Shown: positions 30,750-39,610, counted from the first letter of the stretch. The stretch: DNA of 44,263 nt from Candidatus Woesearchaeota archaeon (GCA_018302705.1 JAGVZI010000006.1:1-44263); one strand, 5' to 3'. A program made the numbers and translations. The notes: generated by a model from the letters alone, not told the origin.

Positions 30750-31749
30750 TCCATTGTACTTTTACGATGACGATGCTGATGGGTTAGTCAGCTATCTGTT
30801 ATTGAAAAGAAAGTTTGAGAAAGGAATTGGAGTGATAGTAAGAGTCAGAGGAATGTCTCTAAATGAAGAAGGATTATACCTGAAAAAAATCGATGAGCAC
30901 AATCCAGACTTGGTTGTATTCCTTGACAAGCCTAATTTGAACCAAGATGTATTTGATAAAATAAATGTCAAGAAAATTTGGATCGATCACCATAATATCG
31001 TTAATGTCAAAGGGGTTAATTATTATAATCCTAGAATGAGGAATAGAAAAGACAACAAGCCGACTAGCTATATTTGCTATAAAATAACAGGAAAAGATTT
31101 GTGGCTTGCTGCTATCGGAAGCGTTGCCGACTGGAGCTTGGTTTTATTTAATGACTTTAAAAAAGATTATGGGGACCTGGTTGAGGGCGTTAGTTCATTG
31201 AATAACATCAAGGCTGATGATGTGTTGTATAATACTAAACTTGGCGAGCTGATCAGGATTTTCTCCTTTTCATTAAAAGGCAAAATAAATGAAGTTAGCA
31301 GGAATATCGAGATGATCTTGAAGATTAATGACCCTTATGAAATCCTGTTTAAGAAAAGCGAAAATGGGAAGAGGCTTTTTGAAAGTGCAGAGAGGATAAG
31401 CAAGAAATACGACGATTTATTGAAAAAAGCGCTGGATGAGAGCAAAAAATCTAAGGGGAGGGTTATTGCTTTCAGGTATGTATCTGATCAGGTAAGCTTT
31501 ACAAGCGATCTGGCGAATGAATTGGTGCATAGAAATCCCGGGAGGATTATTGCTGTCGGCAGGATCAAGGACGAGCAGATGAGAATAAGCTTGAGGAGCT
31601 CTGTTGACGATGTCGAGCTTCCTGGTGTTATTCACAGGATTTTTAGCGAGATTAAAGGGAGCGGTGGCGGTCATGAGCATGCTGTTGCCGTTGAGATTCA
31701 TAAGGATGACTATGAAAGATTTATCAAACTGCTGAGGGAATATGTTTAA
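30703..31749 (+). CDS. DHH-family phosphoesterase
   Basis: The 348 residues show a DHH/DHHA1 layout: YDDDADGLVS (residues 21-30, metal ligands), FLDKPN (third motif), IDHHN (DHH signature), GSVADW and C-terminal GSGGGHEHAVAVEI (DHHA1). Relatives include RecJ-like nucleases, oligoribonucleases and cyclic-dinucleotide hydrolases; which of these applies is open. Lys in FLDKP, where His is frequent, is unusual. GGGAGGAGGGA lies just before its ATG, inside the previous gene. It overlaps the transglutaminase gene by eight bases. Confidence 0.88.
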   Translation: MTKLETIKTLLKKSHNPLYFYDDDADGLVSYLLLKRKFEKGIGVIVRVRGMSLNEEGLYLKKIDEHNPDLVVFLDKPNLNQDVFDKINVKKIWIDHHNIVNVKGVNYYNPRMRNRKDNKPTSYICYKITGKDLWLAAIGSVADWSLVLFNDFKKDYGDLVEGVSSLNNIKADDVLYNTKLGELIRIFSFSLKGKINEVSRNIEMILKINDPYEILFKKSENGKRLFESAERISKKYDDLLKKALDESKKSKGRVIAFRYVSDQVSFTSDLANELVHRNPGRIIAVGRIKDEQMRISLRSSVDDVELPGVIHRIFSEIKGSGGGHEHAVAVEIHKDDYERFIKLLREYV

Positions 31750-33223
31750 GAGATTTAAAGAAAAACTTATTTTTATCCTGCCGGCAATAATTTTGCTAGT
31801 TGTTTTACCTGCAGCAAGTGTTAGTGCTCAAAGCGAACTTGATTTTCAGATAATTAAGGTCAGCTTAGACGGGAGTGTTGGGCTAGATTTTCAAACTCCC
31901 CAATCCAGACTGGATTATTTTGCTGCTGACCTGAGGATATTTCCCAAGGATTCTTATAGAGAAGATATTCTCGAGTTTAACCTGAAACACCGGCCTAGTG
32001 CAAGCGTCATTATGAAGAATAGCATTGAATATAACTGGGACGACGACGTTGACGAGGTAAGTTTTGGCTACGATGCCAAGGTAAAAGTTTGGAATAGGAT
32101 ATTTCAAATTCCTGCTGATATTCCCCTGTCTAGCCTTACTTTAGCGAAGGAGCATATTAAATACGTTAAGGAAACTGAACTGGTGGACATTGACAATGAA
32201 ATAAGGGAGAAGGCTTTTGAAATCACTGAGGGAAGTAGCACATTGTATGAAACTGTTTTTAGACTTGCTGAATGGGTAAGGACGAATGTTAAGTATGATC
32301 TGAACACTCTGACTGAAGAGGCGACGCAGAAAAGCAGCTGGGTTTTGGAAAATAAATACGGAGTTTGCGACGAGATAACCAACTTGTTTGTTAGTTTTTT
32401 GAGGAGCTTGAATATTCCTGTCAGATACATTGTCGGGATTGCTTATAGCGACGCTGTTCCTGATGGTTGGGCTCCGCATGCATGGGCTGAAGTTTATTTT
32501 CAAGGATACGGGTGGATCCCGTGGGATGTTACCTTCGGCCAATATGGGTGGGTTGATACAGGGCATGTTAAATTAAGCGAGAGCGTTGACGCCAAGGACC
32601 CTAGTGTCGAATATACTTGGAGGGCTGTAAAAGTCGGATTGAAAGAGAAGAATTTGGAATTGAATACGAGCATTATAAAAAAAGGAGAGAAGATTTTTCC
32701 TTTGATTGATATTAAAGCCGATGTTTTACTGGATGAGGTTAAAGGAGGGAGCTTTATTCCTTTGGAAGTTACTGTCAGGAATTTGCAAGGCTACTATTTA
32801 TCAACTTTGGTCTTTGTCAAATCTGCCCCTGGAATTTTGGGAGACAATACCAAAGCTGTTCTCTTGGGGCCGCGCGAGGAGAAGAAAATTAGCTGGATTT
32901 TGAGCGTGCCTGAATTAAACGGGGATTTTACATACAAGTCTAAAGTTGAAGTAGGAGAGAGTTTTGGGAACTCAGCTGGAGATGAACTGCTTATCGGCGA
33001 TAAATTTAGCTTTTACAGCAAGGGAGACGCCGAGAACCTATCGGATGGATTTAAACCTGAATCTATCTCGACTGAAGACGGCATTGAGGATGAGTTTGAA
33101 ACAGAAGTTTCTTATGTAGTTGTTAAAAATGGAAATGAAAACAATGAGATTAAAGAAAAAAGCATATTCAAAAGAATTTTAATATTTTTTGATAATCTAT
33201 TTTCATATGGAATTGGAAGATAA
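31742..33223 (+). CDS. Secreted transglutaminase-like protease-fold protein
   Basis: 493 residues: signal peptide (about 1-28, IFILPAIILLVVLPAASVSA), an exterior beta domain, then a transglutaminase-like core (about 165-275). The triad is C209 (KYGVCDEITNLF), H246 (APHAWAEVYF) and D262 (IPWDVTFG). A further Ig-like region follows, and the last hydrophobic stretch (FKRILIFFDNLFSYGI) may touch the membrane. The core can act as peptidase, amidase or crosslinker; an envelope role is inferred from the signal peptide. Co-transcribed with the DHH gene. Confidence 0.88.
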   Translation: MFKRFKEKLIFILPAIILLVVLPAASVSAQSELDFQIIKVSLDGSVGLDFQTPQSRLDYFAADLRIFPKDSYREDILEFNLKHRPSASVIMKNSIEYNWDDDVDEVSFGYDAKVKVWNRIFQIPADIPLSSLTLAKEHIKYVKETELVDIDNEIREKAFEITEGSSTLYETVFRLAEWVRTNVKYDLNTLTEEATQKSSWVLENKYGVCDEITNLFVSFLRSLNIPVRYIVGIAYSDAVPDGWAPHAWAEVYFQGYGWIPWDVTFGQYGWVDTGHVKLSESVDAKDPSVEYTWRAVKVGLKEKNLELNTSIIKKGEKIFPLIDIKADVLLDEVKGGSFIPLEVTVRNLQGYYLSTLVFVKSAPGILGDNTKAVLLGPREEKKISWILSVPELNGDFTYKSKVEVGESFGNSAGDELLIGDKFSFYSKGDAENLSDGFKPESISTEDGIEDEFETEVSYVVVKNGNENNEIKEKSIFKRILIFFDNLFSYGIGR

Positions 33224-33920
33224 TTACGAGGACATAATAAAAAAAGCTGAAAGAGGCTTGAATAAAAAAATTTCTAGCAATAATCTTTCTGAAGTTGCAA
33301 AATATTTAAACTTGAATTTTAAATCCCTGAGAAATATAAAGGAAGGAAAATATAAACCAGAGAAATTTGACTATGGCAAAGTTTATGATGGATTAAAAAT
33401 TAAGAAAATTTTCTCCTCTTTTATGGATGGAGAAGTTAATTCCTACATTGTTATTGATGAAGATAATAATTGCGTCATTATTGATACTGCTCAAGCTCCT
33501 GAGAAGATAATTGATTTTGTTAAGAAAGAAGACCTTCATCTTGAATGGTTTTTGAAAACTCATGAACATCAAGATCACGTTGAAGGGGAGTGGGATATCT
33601 GGGAAGAATTGGGGACAAATAATTTAGATTTTGAAGATTTAGAAAGTGAGCCGGTTCTTAACTTTGAAAAAAGAAAAATTAGGGTTTTTAGAACTCCTGG
33701 ACACAGCGAAGAATCTCTGACATATCAAATTGGAAAATTTTTATTCGTTGGTGATTTGATTTTTGCTGGTTCTTTGGGAGGAGGAAACTATTCATATAAA
33801 AAGTTGTTGGAGAGCGCTAAAATGATTTTAAGTCTTGATGAAGGTTTATTTATTTTTCCTGGGCATGGTCCTGCTACGACGGTAAAGGAAGAGAAAGAGA
33901 ATAATGCGTTCATTGTTTAA
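33207..33920 (+). CDS. Metallo-beta-lactamase-fold hydrolase (glyoxalase II-like)
   Basis: Start moved from 33189 to ATG 33207 (MELEDNYED); 237 residues. An N-terminal helical extension of about 45 residues precedes the MBL core. The metal site is THEHQDHVEG (H119, H121, D123, H124), then TPGHSEES, FVGDLIFAGS and FPGHGPATTV, the order of glyoxalase II-like hydrolases. Probable substrate is a small thioester or related metabolite; not decided by sequence. The start lies inside the end of the transglutaminase gene, suggesting one operon. Confidence 0.88.
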   Translation: MELEDNYEDIIKKAERGLNKKISSNNLSEVAKYLNLNFKSLRNIKEGKYKPEKFDYGKVYDGLKIKKIFSSFMDGEVNSYIVIDEDNNCVIIDTAQAPEKIIDFVKKEDLHLEWFLKTHEHQDHVEGEWDIWEELGTNNLDFEDLESEPVLNFEKRKIRVFRTPGHSEESLTYQIGKFLFVGDLIFAGSLGGGNYSYKKLLESAKMILSLDEGLFIFPGHGPATTVKEEKENNAFIV

Positions 33921-33931
33921 TTTTAAGTAAT

Positions 33932-35404
33932 CTAGTAAGTTTTAGCGAGGTATACTAGATGGTTTGCTGGTTTTTTGCAGACTATGCAATTTTCCCTCGA
34001 TTTTGGCTTTTCTGCATTTGGGAATAAAGTGCCGCAGACAACCGCGCCTTCTGTTTTTTCCTTTAATACATCCGCGCAATTTTTCCCTTCATTGCTTACA
34101 GAACAAAAGGGAGCCCTAACAAATCCCCGATAACTATCGATTATCTTTTTAACTTCAGCCAAAGAGAAAGCGTTTCTTATTTTGCCTTTGAAATATTTTT
34201 CTGCGGCTTTTTCAATTTGGGCATCGATTTCATGGGCTTGTTTTTTTATTTCGCTATTTATCTTTTTTAGAGATACGGTTATCCCGGCCCTGTCTGTCCT
34301 TCTTTTTATTGTTATTTTTTTATTTTTTAACTCTCTAGGCCCTATTTCTATTCTTAATGGCACGCCTTTTAATTCCCATTTGTTATATTTAAATCCCGGC
34401 GAATTTTCAGATAAGTCAATCTCAACTTTAAATTTGCTTAATGAGCTTTTTATTTTTTGGCAGTATTTGATCAGCTTTTTTGATTCCTTTTCATCCTTAG
34501 CTGAAATTATCGGGATTATTATTATCTGTATCGGCGCAATTTCAAACGGCAGGATTAAACCTTTGTCATCTCCATGAATTGCTATTAAAGCTGCAAGTTG
34601 CCTCCATATTCCTGGGCCGAAACATGTTTGAAAAGCGAATTTTTCTTTTTCATCTTTGTCAATGAATTTTATGCTGTATGCTCTGGAGAAGTTTGTTCCC
34701 AAGTCGTGAGTTGAAGCCAACTGGTTTCTTTTTCCGTCGGGCATTAACGTGTCTGGCGTGAAGGTATCGTCTGCTCCCAGGAATTTGTCCCACTGCGGCC
34801 TCTTGAAAAATAAGAAAGGGATCTTTAATTTTTCAGTCATTATTCTTTTTGCCATCTGCAAATCTTTTTCCACCTGTTTTATTGCTTCGTCATGCGTTGC
34901 GAATACGTCATGCGTTTCGAAGAACATGAATTCCCTCCCGCGAATAAAAGGCCTTGTAACTTTTTCATTTCTGAATACGGTTATCCTTGATTGGTATCCC
35001 TTATATGGGAGGTCCTTATGGCTGCGAATCCAAAGAGAATACATCGGATATATCTGCGCTTCTCCTGTCGGCCTTAATGCAAATCTTTCTTCTATTGTTT
35101 CTAATCCTGCTTCTGTTACCCAAAAAACTTCCGGCGTGAAACCTGCATGCTCTTTCTCTTTTGTCAGATTCTTTTCTTTGACTGCTATTGGAAATAAGAA
35201 AGGCTCGTGACTGTCTTTTTCAACTTCGTCTTCAAAGTACTCGTAGATTTTCCTTGCTATTTTGAACGACCAAGGCCGGTGCACAATAAACCCTTGGATT
35301 CCGAATCTTATATCTGCTAATTCTGCTTTTTGAACTACCTGTGAATACCACTCTGAAAAGTTTTCTTCTTTTCTTACTGTTACTCCCTCTTGTCTTTCTT
35401 TCAT
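33932..35404 (-). CDS. proS: Prolyl-tRNA synthetase, archaeal/eukaryotic type
   Basis: Class II synthetase charging tRNA-Pro. 490 residues. The N-terminus (EENFSEWYSQVVQKAELAD) and motifs RPTGEAQIYPMYSLWIRSHKDLP, FIRGREFMFFETHD and CFGPGIWR are those of the archaeal form without the bacterial editing insertion. The zinc-containing C-terminal domain is visible (FCSVSNEGKNC ... VCGTLFP ... NCIVCKKP) and ends in aromatic LAKTY, as expected. It is the third gene of a minus-strand cluster after two tiny membrane-protein genes. In contrast with LeuRS, AlaRS and AspRS of this window it is native archaeal type. Confidence 0.96.
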   Translation of the reverse strand: MKERQEGVTVRKEENFSEWYSQVVQKAELADIRFGIQGFIVHRPWSFKIARKIYEYFEDEVEKDSHEPFLFPIAVKEKNLTKEKEHAGFTPEVFWVTEAGLETIEERFALRPTGEAQIYPMYSLWIRSHKDLPYKGYQSRITVFRNEKVTRPFIRGREFMFFETHDVFATHDEAIKQVEKDLQMAKRIMTEKLKIPFLFFKRPQWDKFLGADDTFTPDTLMPDGKRNQLASTHDLGTNFSRAYSIKFIDKDEKEKFAFQTCFGPGIWRQLAALIAIHGDDKGLILPFEIAPIQIIIIPIISAKDEKESKKLIKYCQKIKSSLSKFKVEIDLSENSPGFKYNKWELKGVPLRIEIGPRELKNKKITIKRRTDRAGITVSLKKINSEIKKQAHEIDAQIEKAAEKYFKGKIRNAFSLAEVKKIIDSYRGFVRAPFCSVSNEGKNCADVLKEKTEGAVVCGTLFPNAEKPKSRENCIVCKKPANHLVYLAKTY

Positions 35405-35413
35405 TTGAACCCC

Positions 35414-35506
35414 TTAGAATTTTAATCTCGACATCAAGAAGAACAATATTATCAATACCAGGATAATTTGCCAATTTTCTTGTATCCAGTTCATCACTTT
35501 ATTCAT
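35414..35506 (-). CDS. 30-aa single-span membrane protein before proS
   Basis: Minus-strand ATG 35506 encodes MNKVMNWIQENWQI, then a membrane helix (ILVLIILFFLMSR) and ends LKF. A strong Shine-Dalgarno AAGGAGG precedes it, which is unusual here and supports coding. It ends nine bases before proS. Below the ORF-track cut-off. Function unknown. Confidence 0.6.
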   Translation of the reverse strand: MNKVMNWIQENWQIILVLIILFFLMSRLKF

Positions 35507-35525
35507 TTTTTATTTTCCTCCTTAA

Positions 35526-35696
35526 CTACATAATAAAGACCCATAACATGAATATAAATAATAATTCCGATATGGTTATAGTTAATGTCTCGGCAGCTGA
35601 TGTCTTTAGATTATAATAAAATCCAACCATTAAACCAATAACACTTCCAAAAGCTATCACTGCTGTTGAAAATGCGGTTATCCTTTCTGATTGCAT
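35526..35696 (-). CDS. 56-aa two-helix membrane protein
   Basis: Minus-strand ATG 35696 opens MQSERITAF, a first helix (STAVIAFGSVIGLMVGFYY), a short polar loop (NLKTSAAET) and a second helix (ITISELLFIFMLWVFIM). TATA ATATTTTTATAC (minus, near 35723) is about 27 bases away, so the message is leaderless. First gene of the proS cluster. Not recognised; too short for the track. Confidence 0.55.
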   Translation of the reverse strand: MQSERITAFSTAVIAFGSVIGLMVGFYYNLKTSAAETLTITISELLFIFMLWVFIM

Positions 35697-35744
35697 GTTA
35701 TTTCCATTATCTTTTCTGTATAAAAATATATCGCGATTTAAATC

Positions 35745-35818
35745 GGGCCTGCTAGGATTCGAACCCAGGATCTTCCGGTCCGAAGCCGGATGTTTTATCC
35801 AGACTAAACTACAGACCC
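35745..35818 (-). tRNA. tRNA-Arg (TCG)
   Basis: On the minus strand a 74-base cloverleaf is complete: acceptor GGGTCTG/CAGGCCC (one G-T pair), D arm TAGTTTAGTCTGGATAAAAC, anticodon arm TCCGG-CTTCGGA-CCGGA with anticodon TCG, and T arm CTGGG-TTCGAAT-CCTAG. No intron and no encoded CCA. TATA-like CTTTAAAAG (minus, about 35842-35851) is about 29 bases before the 5' end. Confidence 0.92.
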
Positions 35819-35828
35819 TTGGAAAATT

Positions 35829-35851
35829 ATTTAAGTTATGGACTTTTAAAG
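35829..35851. promoter_or_regulatory. Interleaved promoters of tRNA-Arg and the pilin-like gene
   Basis: Plus-strand ATTTAA at 35829-35834 lies about 27 bases before the pilin ATG. Minus-strand TATA at about 35842-35851 lies about 29 bases before the tRNA-Arg 5' end. Each TATA box sits inside the other gene's promoter, so simultaneous firing would be hindered. Confidence 0.4.
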
Positions 35852-35858
35852 TTTTGGT

Positions 35859-36380
35859 ATGAAAAGAGGCGTTTCCCCATTAATTGCTGCTGTTTTGCTT
35901 ATTGTTTTTGTTGTAACCCTCTTGATTGTCATTTTTAATTTAACTAGGGAAACTGTTGAATCTGGGTTTGAAAAAGGGGAGGAGATTTTCGAGGGATTTT
36001 CTAATTGCGACGAGGTTAAGTTCTTTGTTGAAAATGCTGAATGCGGAAGATCTGATCATGAGAATGAAAGAAGGAGAAATACTGACTTGTTGTACATGAA
36101 TATAAAGAATGAAAAGAATGTTGACTTTAAGGATGCATTTGTCGTGAAGTTTTTTTATTCTGGCGGTGGAGGGGAAGAAGTTAGCAGCGTATTGGATGAT
36201 ACAAGAGTGAATGCTTATGAAGTTAAAACTATGGGGATTTACAGGCCTTATGTCGAAGGCGACTTTGGAAAAGATTACAAGGAAATAAACTCAATTGAAA
36301 TAGTACCGAGGGTAAAAGCCGGGGATGAATTCAAATTCTGCACTGATAAGAAAAGGGAGATAGAGGTGAGGAATTGCTGA
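35859..36380 (+). CDS. Archaeal type IV pilin-like protein
   Basis: 173 residues with the class III signal typical of archaeal pilins: KRGVSPLIAAVLLIVFVVTLL, a short basic leader before a hydrophobic helix that forms the filament core. The prepilin peptidase would cut after Gly4. The remaining domain is polar and beta-rich with cysteines near both ends (SNCDEVKFFVENAEC, KFCTDKKREIEVRNC). Probably a minor pilin or pseudopilin; no other pilus gene is in the window. Leaderless from the TATA box at 35829. Confidence 0.8.
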   Translation: MKRGVSPLIAAVLLIVFVVTLLIVIFNLTRETVESGFEKGEEIFEGFSNCDEVKFFVENAECGRSDHENERRRNTDLLYMNIKNEKNVDFKDAFVVKFFYSGGGGEEVSSVLDDTRVNAYEVKTMGIYRPYVEGDFGKDYKEINSIEIVPRVKAGDEFKFCTDKKREIEVRNC

Positions 36381-36389
36381 ACTAATAAC

Positions 36390-37742
36390 CTAGAGTAATT
36401 TTTTTAGCAGCTTTTCTGTTATTTTTGGATTTGCCTTCCCCCCGGATAAGCGCATGACTTGGCCCATTAAATAATGCAACGCTTCCTGTTTTCCAGATTT
36501 GTAGTCTTCTACAACTGCTTTGTTGTTTTTAATCGCTTCCTTGCATAATCTTTCTAATTCCCCTTCTGATGCGATCATTCCTAACTTTTGTCTTTCAACA
36601 TGCCCCTTTGGAGAGAATGGTTTTTCTATCAACTTAATCAGAAGATCTTTTGCCGTTGCATCATTAATTTTGTTTTCTTTTAGCAGCGTTAATAATTCGA
36701 TAATGTGCTCGGCTTCAATTTTTATTTCTTTTAATTCCTTTTTGTTGTAATGCAAAACTTTCATCAAATCCCGCCTAAGCCATTTTGCTGCCAGTATCGG
36801 GTCTATTTCTTCAGCTACCTGTTCAAATAATTCTGCCAGTTCTTTTTCTGCTGCCAGTGTCTCAGCATCCTCTGGCTGCAGCTTGTACTGCTTCTTGAAT
36901 CTTGACGCCTTTTCCAAGCTTAGTTCTGGAATCTGCTTTTTTATCTCGTCAAGCATTTGTTTTGTAATTTCTATCTTTGGGAGATCACTTTCAAAGATGT
37001 AACCATAATCTGATTCTCCCTCCTTTATTCTCTGCAGAAATGTGATTCCTTTTTCTGAATCCCAACCGCGGGTTTCTTGCTGCCTGGCAGGCTCTTTTTC
37101 TTGACGAGCAGCTTCGTAGTCCAAAGCGCGCTCAATTTCTTTTAATCCGGTTATATTTTTTATTTCTATTCTTTCTCCTACTGTGGAAATATTTGCATCT
37201 GCTTTCATTGTTGCCTCTGACCTTCTTGTGTAGATGCCTAAGTATTCTAAAATTGTAATTAATTTCCTTAAAAATAGACGGGCTTCATTAGGAGATTTGA
37301 AATCAGGCTCTGTTACTATCTCTATTAATGGGATTCCTGATCTGTTATAGTCGATTAGACAAGTATTCTCTTTGTGTATTAATGCCCCAGGATCTTCTTC
37401 TAAGTGGACTCTTCTGATCCTTATACCATCCAAATTTCCATTTGTTCCAATAGGGATTTCATATTGAGAAATTTGATAATCTTTTGCTAGATCTGGATAG
37501 AAATAATTCTTTCTGGAGAAGAATGTTTCTTTGGAAATCGTGCAGTCTAAAGCCAATGCTACTTTTATTGCTTGTGTGATTGCCTCTTTGTTTAAGACGG
37601 GTTTGCTTCCTGGAAGACCGATACAAGTTGGACAGACTAATGTATTCGGATTTTCGCTTCCTGAAGTTGGACAAGAACAAAAGGTTTTACTGCGGGTTGA
37701 GAGCTGAATATGTGCTTCTATCCCACAGCGAAATTTACTCAT
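36390..37742 (-). CDS. gatB: Asp/Glu-tRNA amidotransferase subunit B
   Basis: GatB is the kinase/tRNA-binding subunit of GatCAB: it activates Asp-tRNA(Asn) or Glu-tRNA(Gln) and receives ammonia from GatA. The 450 residues start GIEAHIQLSTRSKTFCSC, with a zinc motif C-x-C...C-x-x-C (FCSCPTSGSENPNTLVCPTC). Core motifs FSRKNYFYPDLAKDYQISQYE, HLEEDPGAL and DYNRSGIPLIEIVTEPD follow, then a helical and a YqeY-like C-terminal domain. The N-terminus is only a few residues before the core, shorter than usual. Its ATG overlaps the stop of the upstream LAGLIDADG gene by eight bases, so it now depends on that gene's promoter or on long readthrough. Confidence 0.95.
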   Translation of the reverse strand: MSKFRCGIEAHIQLSTRSKTFCSCPTSGSENPNTLVCPTCIGLPGSKPVLNKEAITQAIKVALALDCTISKETFFSRKNYFYPDLAKDYQISQYEIPIGTNGNLDGIRIRRVHLEEDPGALIHKENTCLIDYNRSGIPLIEIVTEPDFKSPNEARLFLRKLITILEYLGIYTRRSEATMKADANISTVGERIEIKNITGLKEIERALDYEAARQEKEPARQQETRGWDSEKGITFLQRIKEGESDYGYIFESDLPKIEITKQMLDEIKKQIPELSLEKASRFKKQYKLQPEDAETLAAEKELAELFEQVAEEIDPILAAKWLRRDLMKVLHYNKKELKEIKIEAEHIIELLTLLKENKINDATAKDLLIKLIEKPFSPKGHVERQKLGMIASEGELERLCKEAIKNNKAVVEDYKSGKQEALHYLMGQVMRLSGGKANPKITEKLLKKLL

Positions 37743-39591
37743 TTAATATTCCCCCAATATCGATATCTAAAGGTCTAGGTAAGTGTTCTTTACCAACTAT
37801 CCAATGCCTTATTGTTGGTTGGGAGACATTCAACTCTCTGGATATTTCACTATAATTCATGCCTTCTTTGAATAATTTTTTTGCCTTTTCAAACTTAATC
37901 TTTTGTTTGTTGAATCTTCTCAACTTTAAATTTGCTTCTTCTACTGTAATTTCTAAGGATTTCTTCTTTTCAGTATTGAATTTATATTTGATTATCTTCG
38001 AGAAATTTATGACATCTAGAATTGATGTGTAAATAGGAAATCTTGAGAAATATGTTATTTTTCCATCTCTTTTTCTTATATTGCTTGGCTTGGGGGTTTC
38101 TACTTCTCCACACCTTATGTTGAATCCTTCTAGTAATCCCTTTATTGAATTTAAAAATTCTATTAGATTGTCTTGGTATCCTCTATCTTTACACATTCCG
38201 AAACTAACAACCGGTATCTCTATCTTATTTTTTAATTTATTTAATTTGACGCTGTGTTTCTGATTTTCACATTCTAATAATCCTTCTAGAAATTCAAGTT
38301 TTATTTCATCATCACCTTTTGTTATCCATAATGGAATTGTGATTCTCTGTAATACTTTCTCTCCTTTAGGTAACCCTTTTCCATATAGAAATCTAACGAA
38401 TGTACTATTTTTAATGTATAATATCCAAGATTTATTTCCTATAATTTTTCTTGGTATTTTGTTTTTTATCTTTGTTATTTCTCCTGTACTCTTATTCTCT
38501 TCAATTCGTATTTTTATCTTTGGGATTTTTTTACTAATATATCTCTTAATTTTTTCTAAATCCTTTTTATTTCCACATAGGAAATAGTAGCTTAGTCTGT
38601 TACTTATTCCTCCATCTCCAAAACCCCATCCTATTATTCTTGACAATGTTTTCTTATCCATTTTATGTAAGCCATACTTATGAATATTTAATAAGGTTCT
38701 AATCCCGTCTGGATAACTTCCTTTTTGCCAGGAATAAAATTCGTGACGATTTATCCCTTTATCGAATGTAGACCACTGTTTTTTGTAACCTTTTAATAAT
38801 TCTAAATAACCTTTTGTGTTTCCTCTGTTATACGTATCTATTATTTTTTTTATTTCTTCCATCCTTAGGTATCTTTCCAGTTCTTTAATTATTTTGCTTG
38901 TTCTTTCTAAATGCTCATTGAACTTTTTTATTCTTAGTTTATACGAGTATCTTGTTTTGTATGTCTGCTCTAAGGGTTTATTTTTTGAGACTAGAATAAG
39001 ATTTTCCATAATTTTTGGTGGTTTCTCCCTCCATTTGCATGGATCTGATTCTACTCTGTTGCATAAATACATTATCCACCTATTCTTTACTTTAAACCCT
39101 TTTTTTATTTCTTTTAGAATTAGGAAATCTCTGACTCTTTTGAGATCATTATTAGACAAATTTCTTAATACTTCTATTATTTTCTCTTTATTATTTATTT
39201 CAAAATGTTTCTTTAATAGTTCATATATTCCTTCTTCATTGGACAATTCTCCCTTTAATTTTGTAAATTTCTCGAAGAAATTATGGTGTCTATTAAATAA
39301 TAAACAAGGAAATCCTTCTTTTTCCCATAATCTTCTTGTTGAAGGAGGAATTTTTAGAAATTTTTCCAGATTCTTTTTTTGTGAATACTTTTCTTTTAAA
39401 GTAAGCCACAGAAAACTTTTGTTAATTCCAAGTTTTCTCTTTTCATCTAATTTTCCATAAAGAGTATACATACTTTGTCTTGTTAATTCATCTGTTTTTT
39501 TCACCCTAATTCTATCTATTAAAATGCTAAAATCCCCATAATCCAATTTTGTTTTTGGATTTTTCAAGATTGTTTCTTTTATCGATTTCAT
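37735..39591 (-). CDS. Free-standing LAGLIDADG protein with C-terminal HTH, inserted in the gat operon
   Basis: 618 residues. The N-terminal 300 are helical, basic and not recognised, with one possible HTH (about 80-95, IPPSTRRLWEKEGFP). The first LAGLIDADG helix is LSRIIGWGFGDGGI (D326 acidic ligand), the second is KLEFLEGLLECE (433-442), about 110 residues apart as in single-chain homing endonucleases. A Trp-ended HTH follows (about 576-598, YSEISRELNVSQPTIRHWI). TATA CATTTATAAATAA (minus, 39611-39623) is 26 bases before the ATG, so it is leaderless. It lies between ASCH and gatB and is visibly more A/T-rich than gatB. It is not an intein: GatB is intact. It may be an active endonuclease or a repurposed regulator. 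Confidence 0.75.
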   Translation of the reverse strand: MKSIKETILKNPKTKLDYGDFSILIDRIRVKKTDELTRQSMYTLYGKLDEKRKLGINKSFLWLTLKEKYSQKKNLEKFLKIPPSTRRLWEKEGFPCLLFNRHHNFFEKFTKLKGELSNEEGIYELLKKHFEINNKEKIIEVLRNLSNNDLKRVRDFLILKEIKKGFKVKNRWIMYLCNRVESDPCKWREKPPKIMENLILVSKNKPLEQTYKTRYSYKLRIKKFNEHLERTSKIIKELERYLRMEEIKKIIDTYNRGNTKGYLELLKGYKKQWSTFDKGINRHEFYSWQKGSYPDGIRTLLNIHKYGLHKMDKKTLSRIIGWGFGDGGISNRLSYYFLCGNKKDLEKIKRYISKKIPKIKIRIEENKSTGEITKIKNKIPRKIIGNKSWILYIKNSTFVRFLYGKGLPKGEKVLQRITIPLWITKGDDEIKLEFLEGLLECENQKHSVKLNKLKNKIEIPVVSFGMCKDRGYQDNLIEFLNSIKGLLEGFNIRCGEVETPKPSNIRKRDGKITYFSRFPIYTSILDVINFSKIIKYKFNTEKKKSLEITVEEANLKLRRFNKQKIKFEKAKKLFKEGMNYSEISRELNVSQPTIRHWIVGKEHLPRPLDIDIGGILNE

Positions 39592-39610
39592 ACTAATTTT
39601 TGATTGTTTT

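Noticed and set aside
35232-35474. 80-aa minus-strand ORF over the proS start
   Set aside because: It overlaps both proS and the 30-aa membrane gene in a third frame and has low-complexity Arg/Lys content; treated as a shadow.
38816-39460. 214-aa plus-strand ORF over the LAGLIDADG gene
   Set aside because: Hydrophobic Phe/Leu/Ser-rich translation is the usual antisense shadow of an AT-rich Lys/Glu-rich gene; no RBS or recognisable domain.
37735-39591. LAGLIDADG gene as an intein or intron ORF of gatB
   Set aside because: GatB is complete from its conserved N-terminus, the LAGLIDADG ORF has its own ATG, TATA box and stop, and no splicing-block motifs or interrupted host gene are visible.
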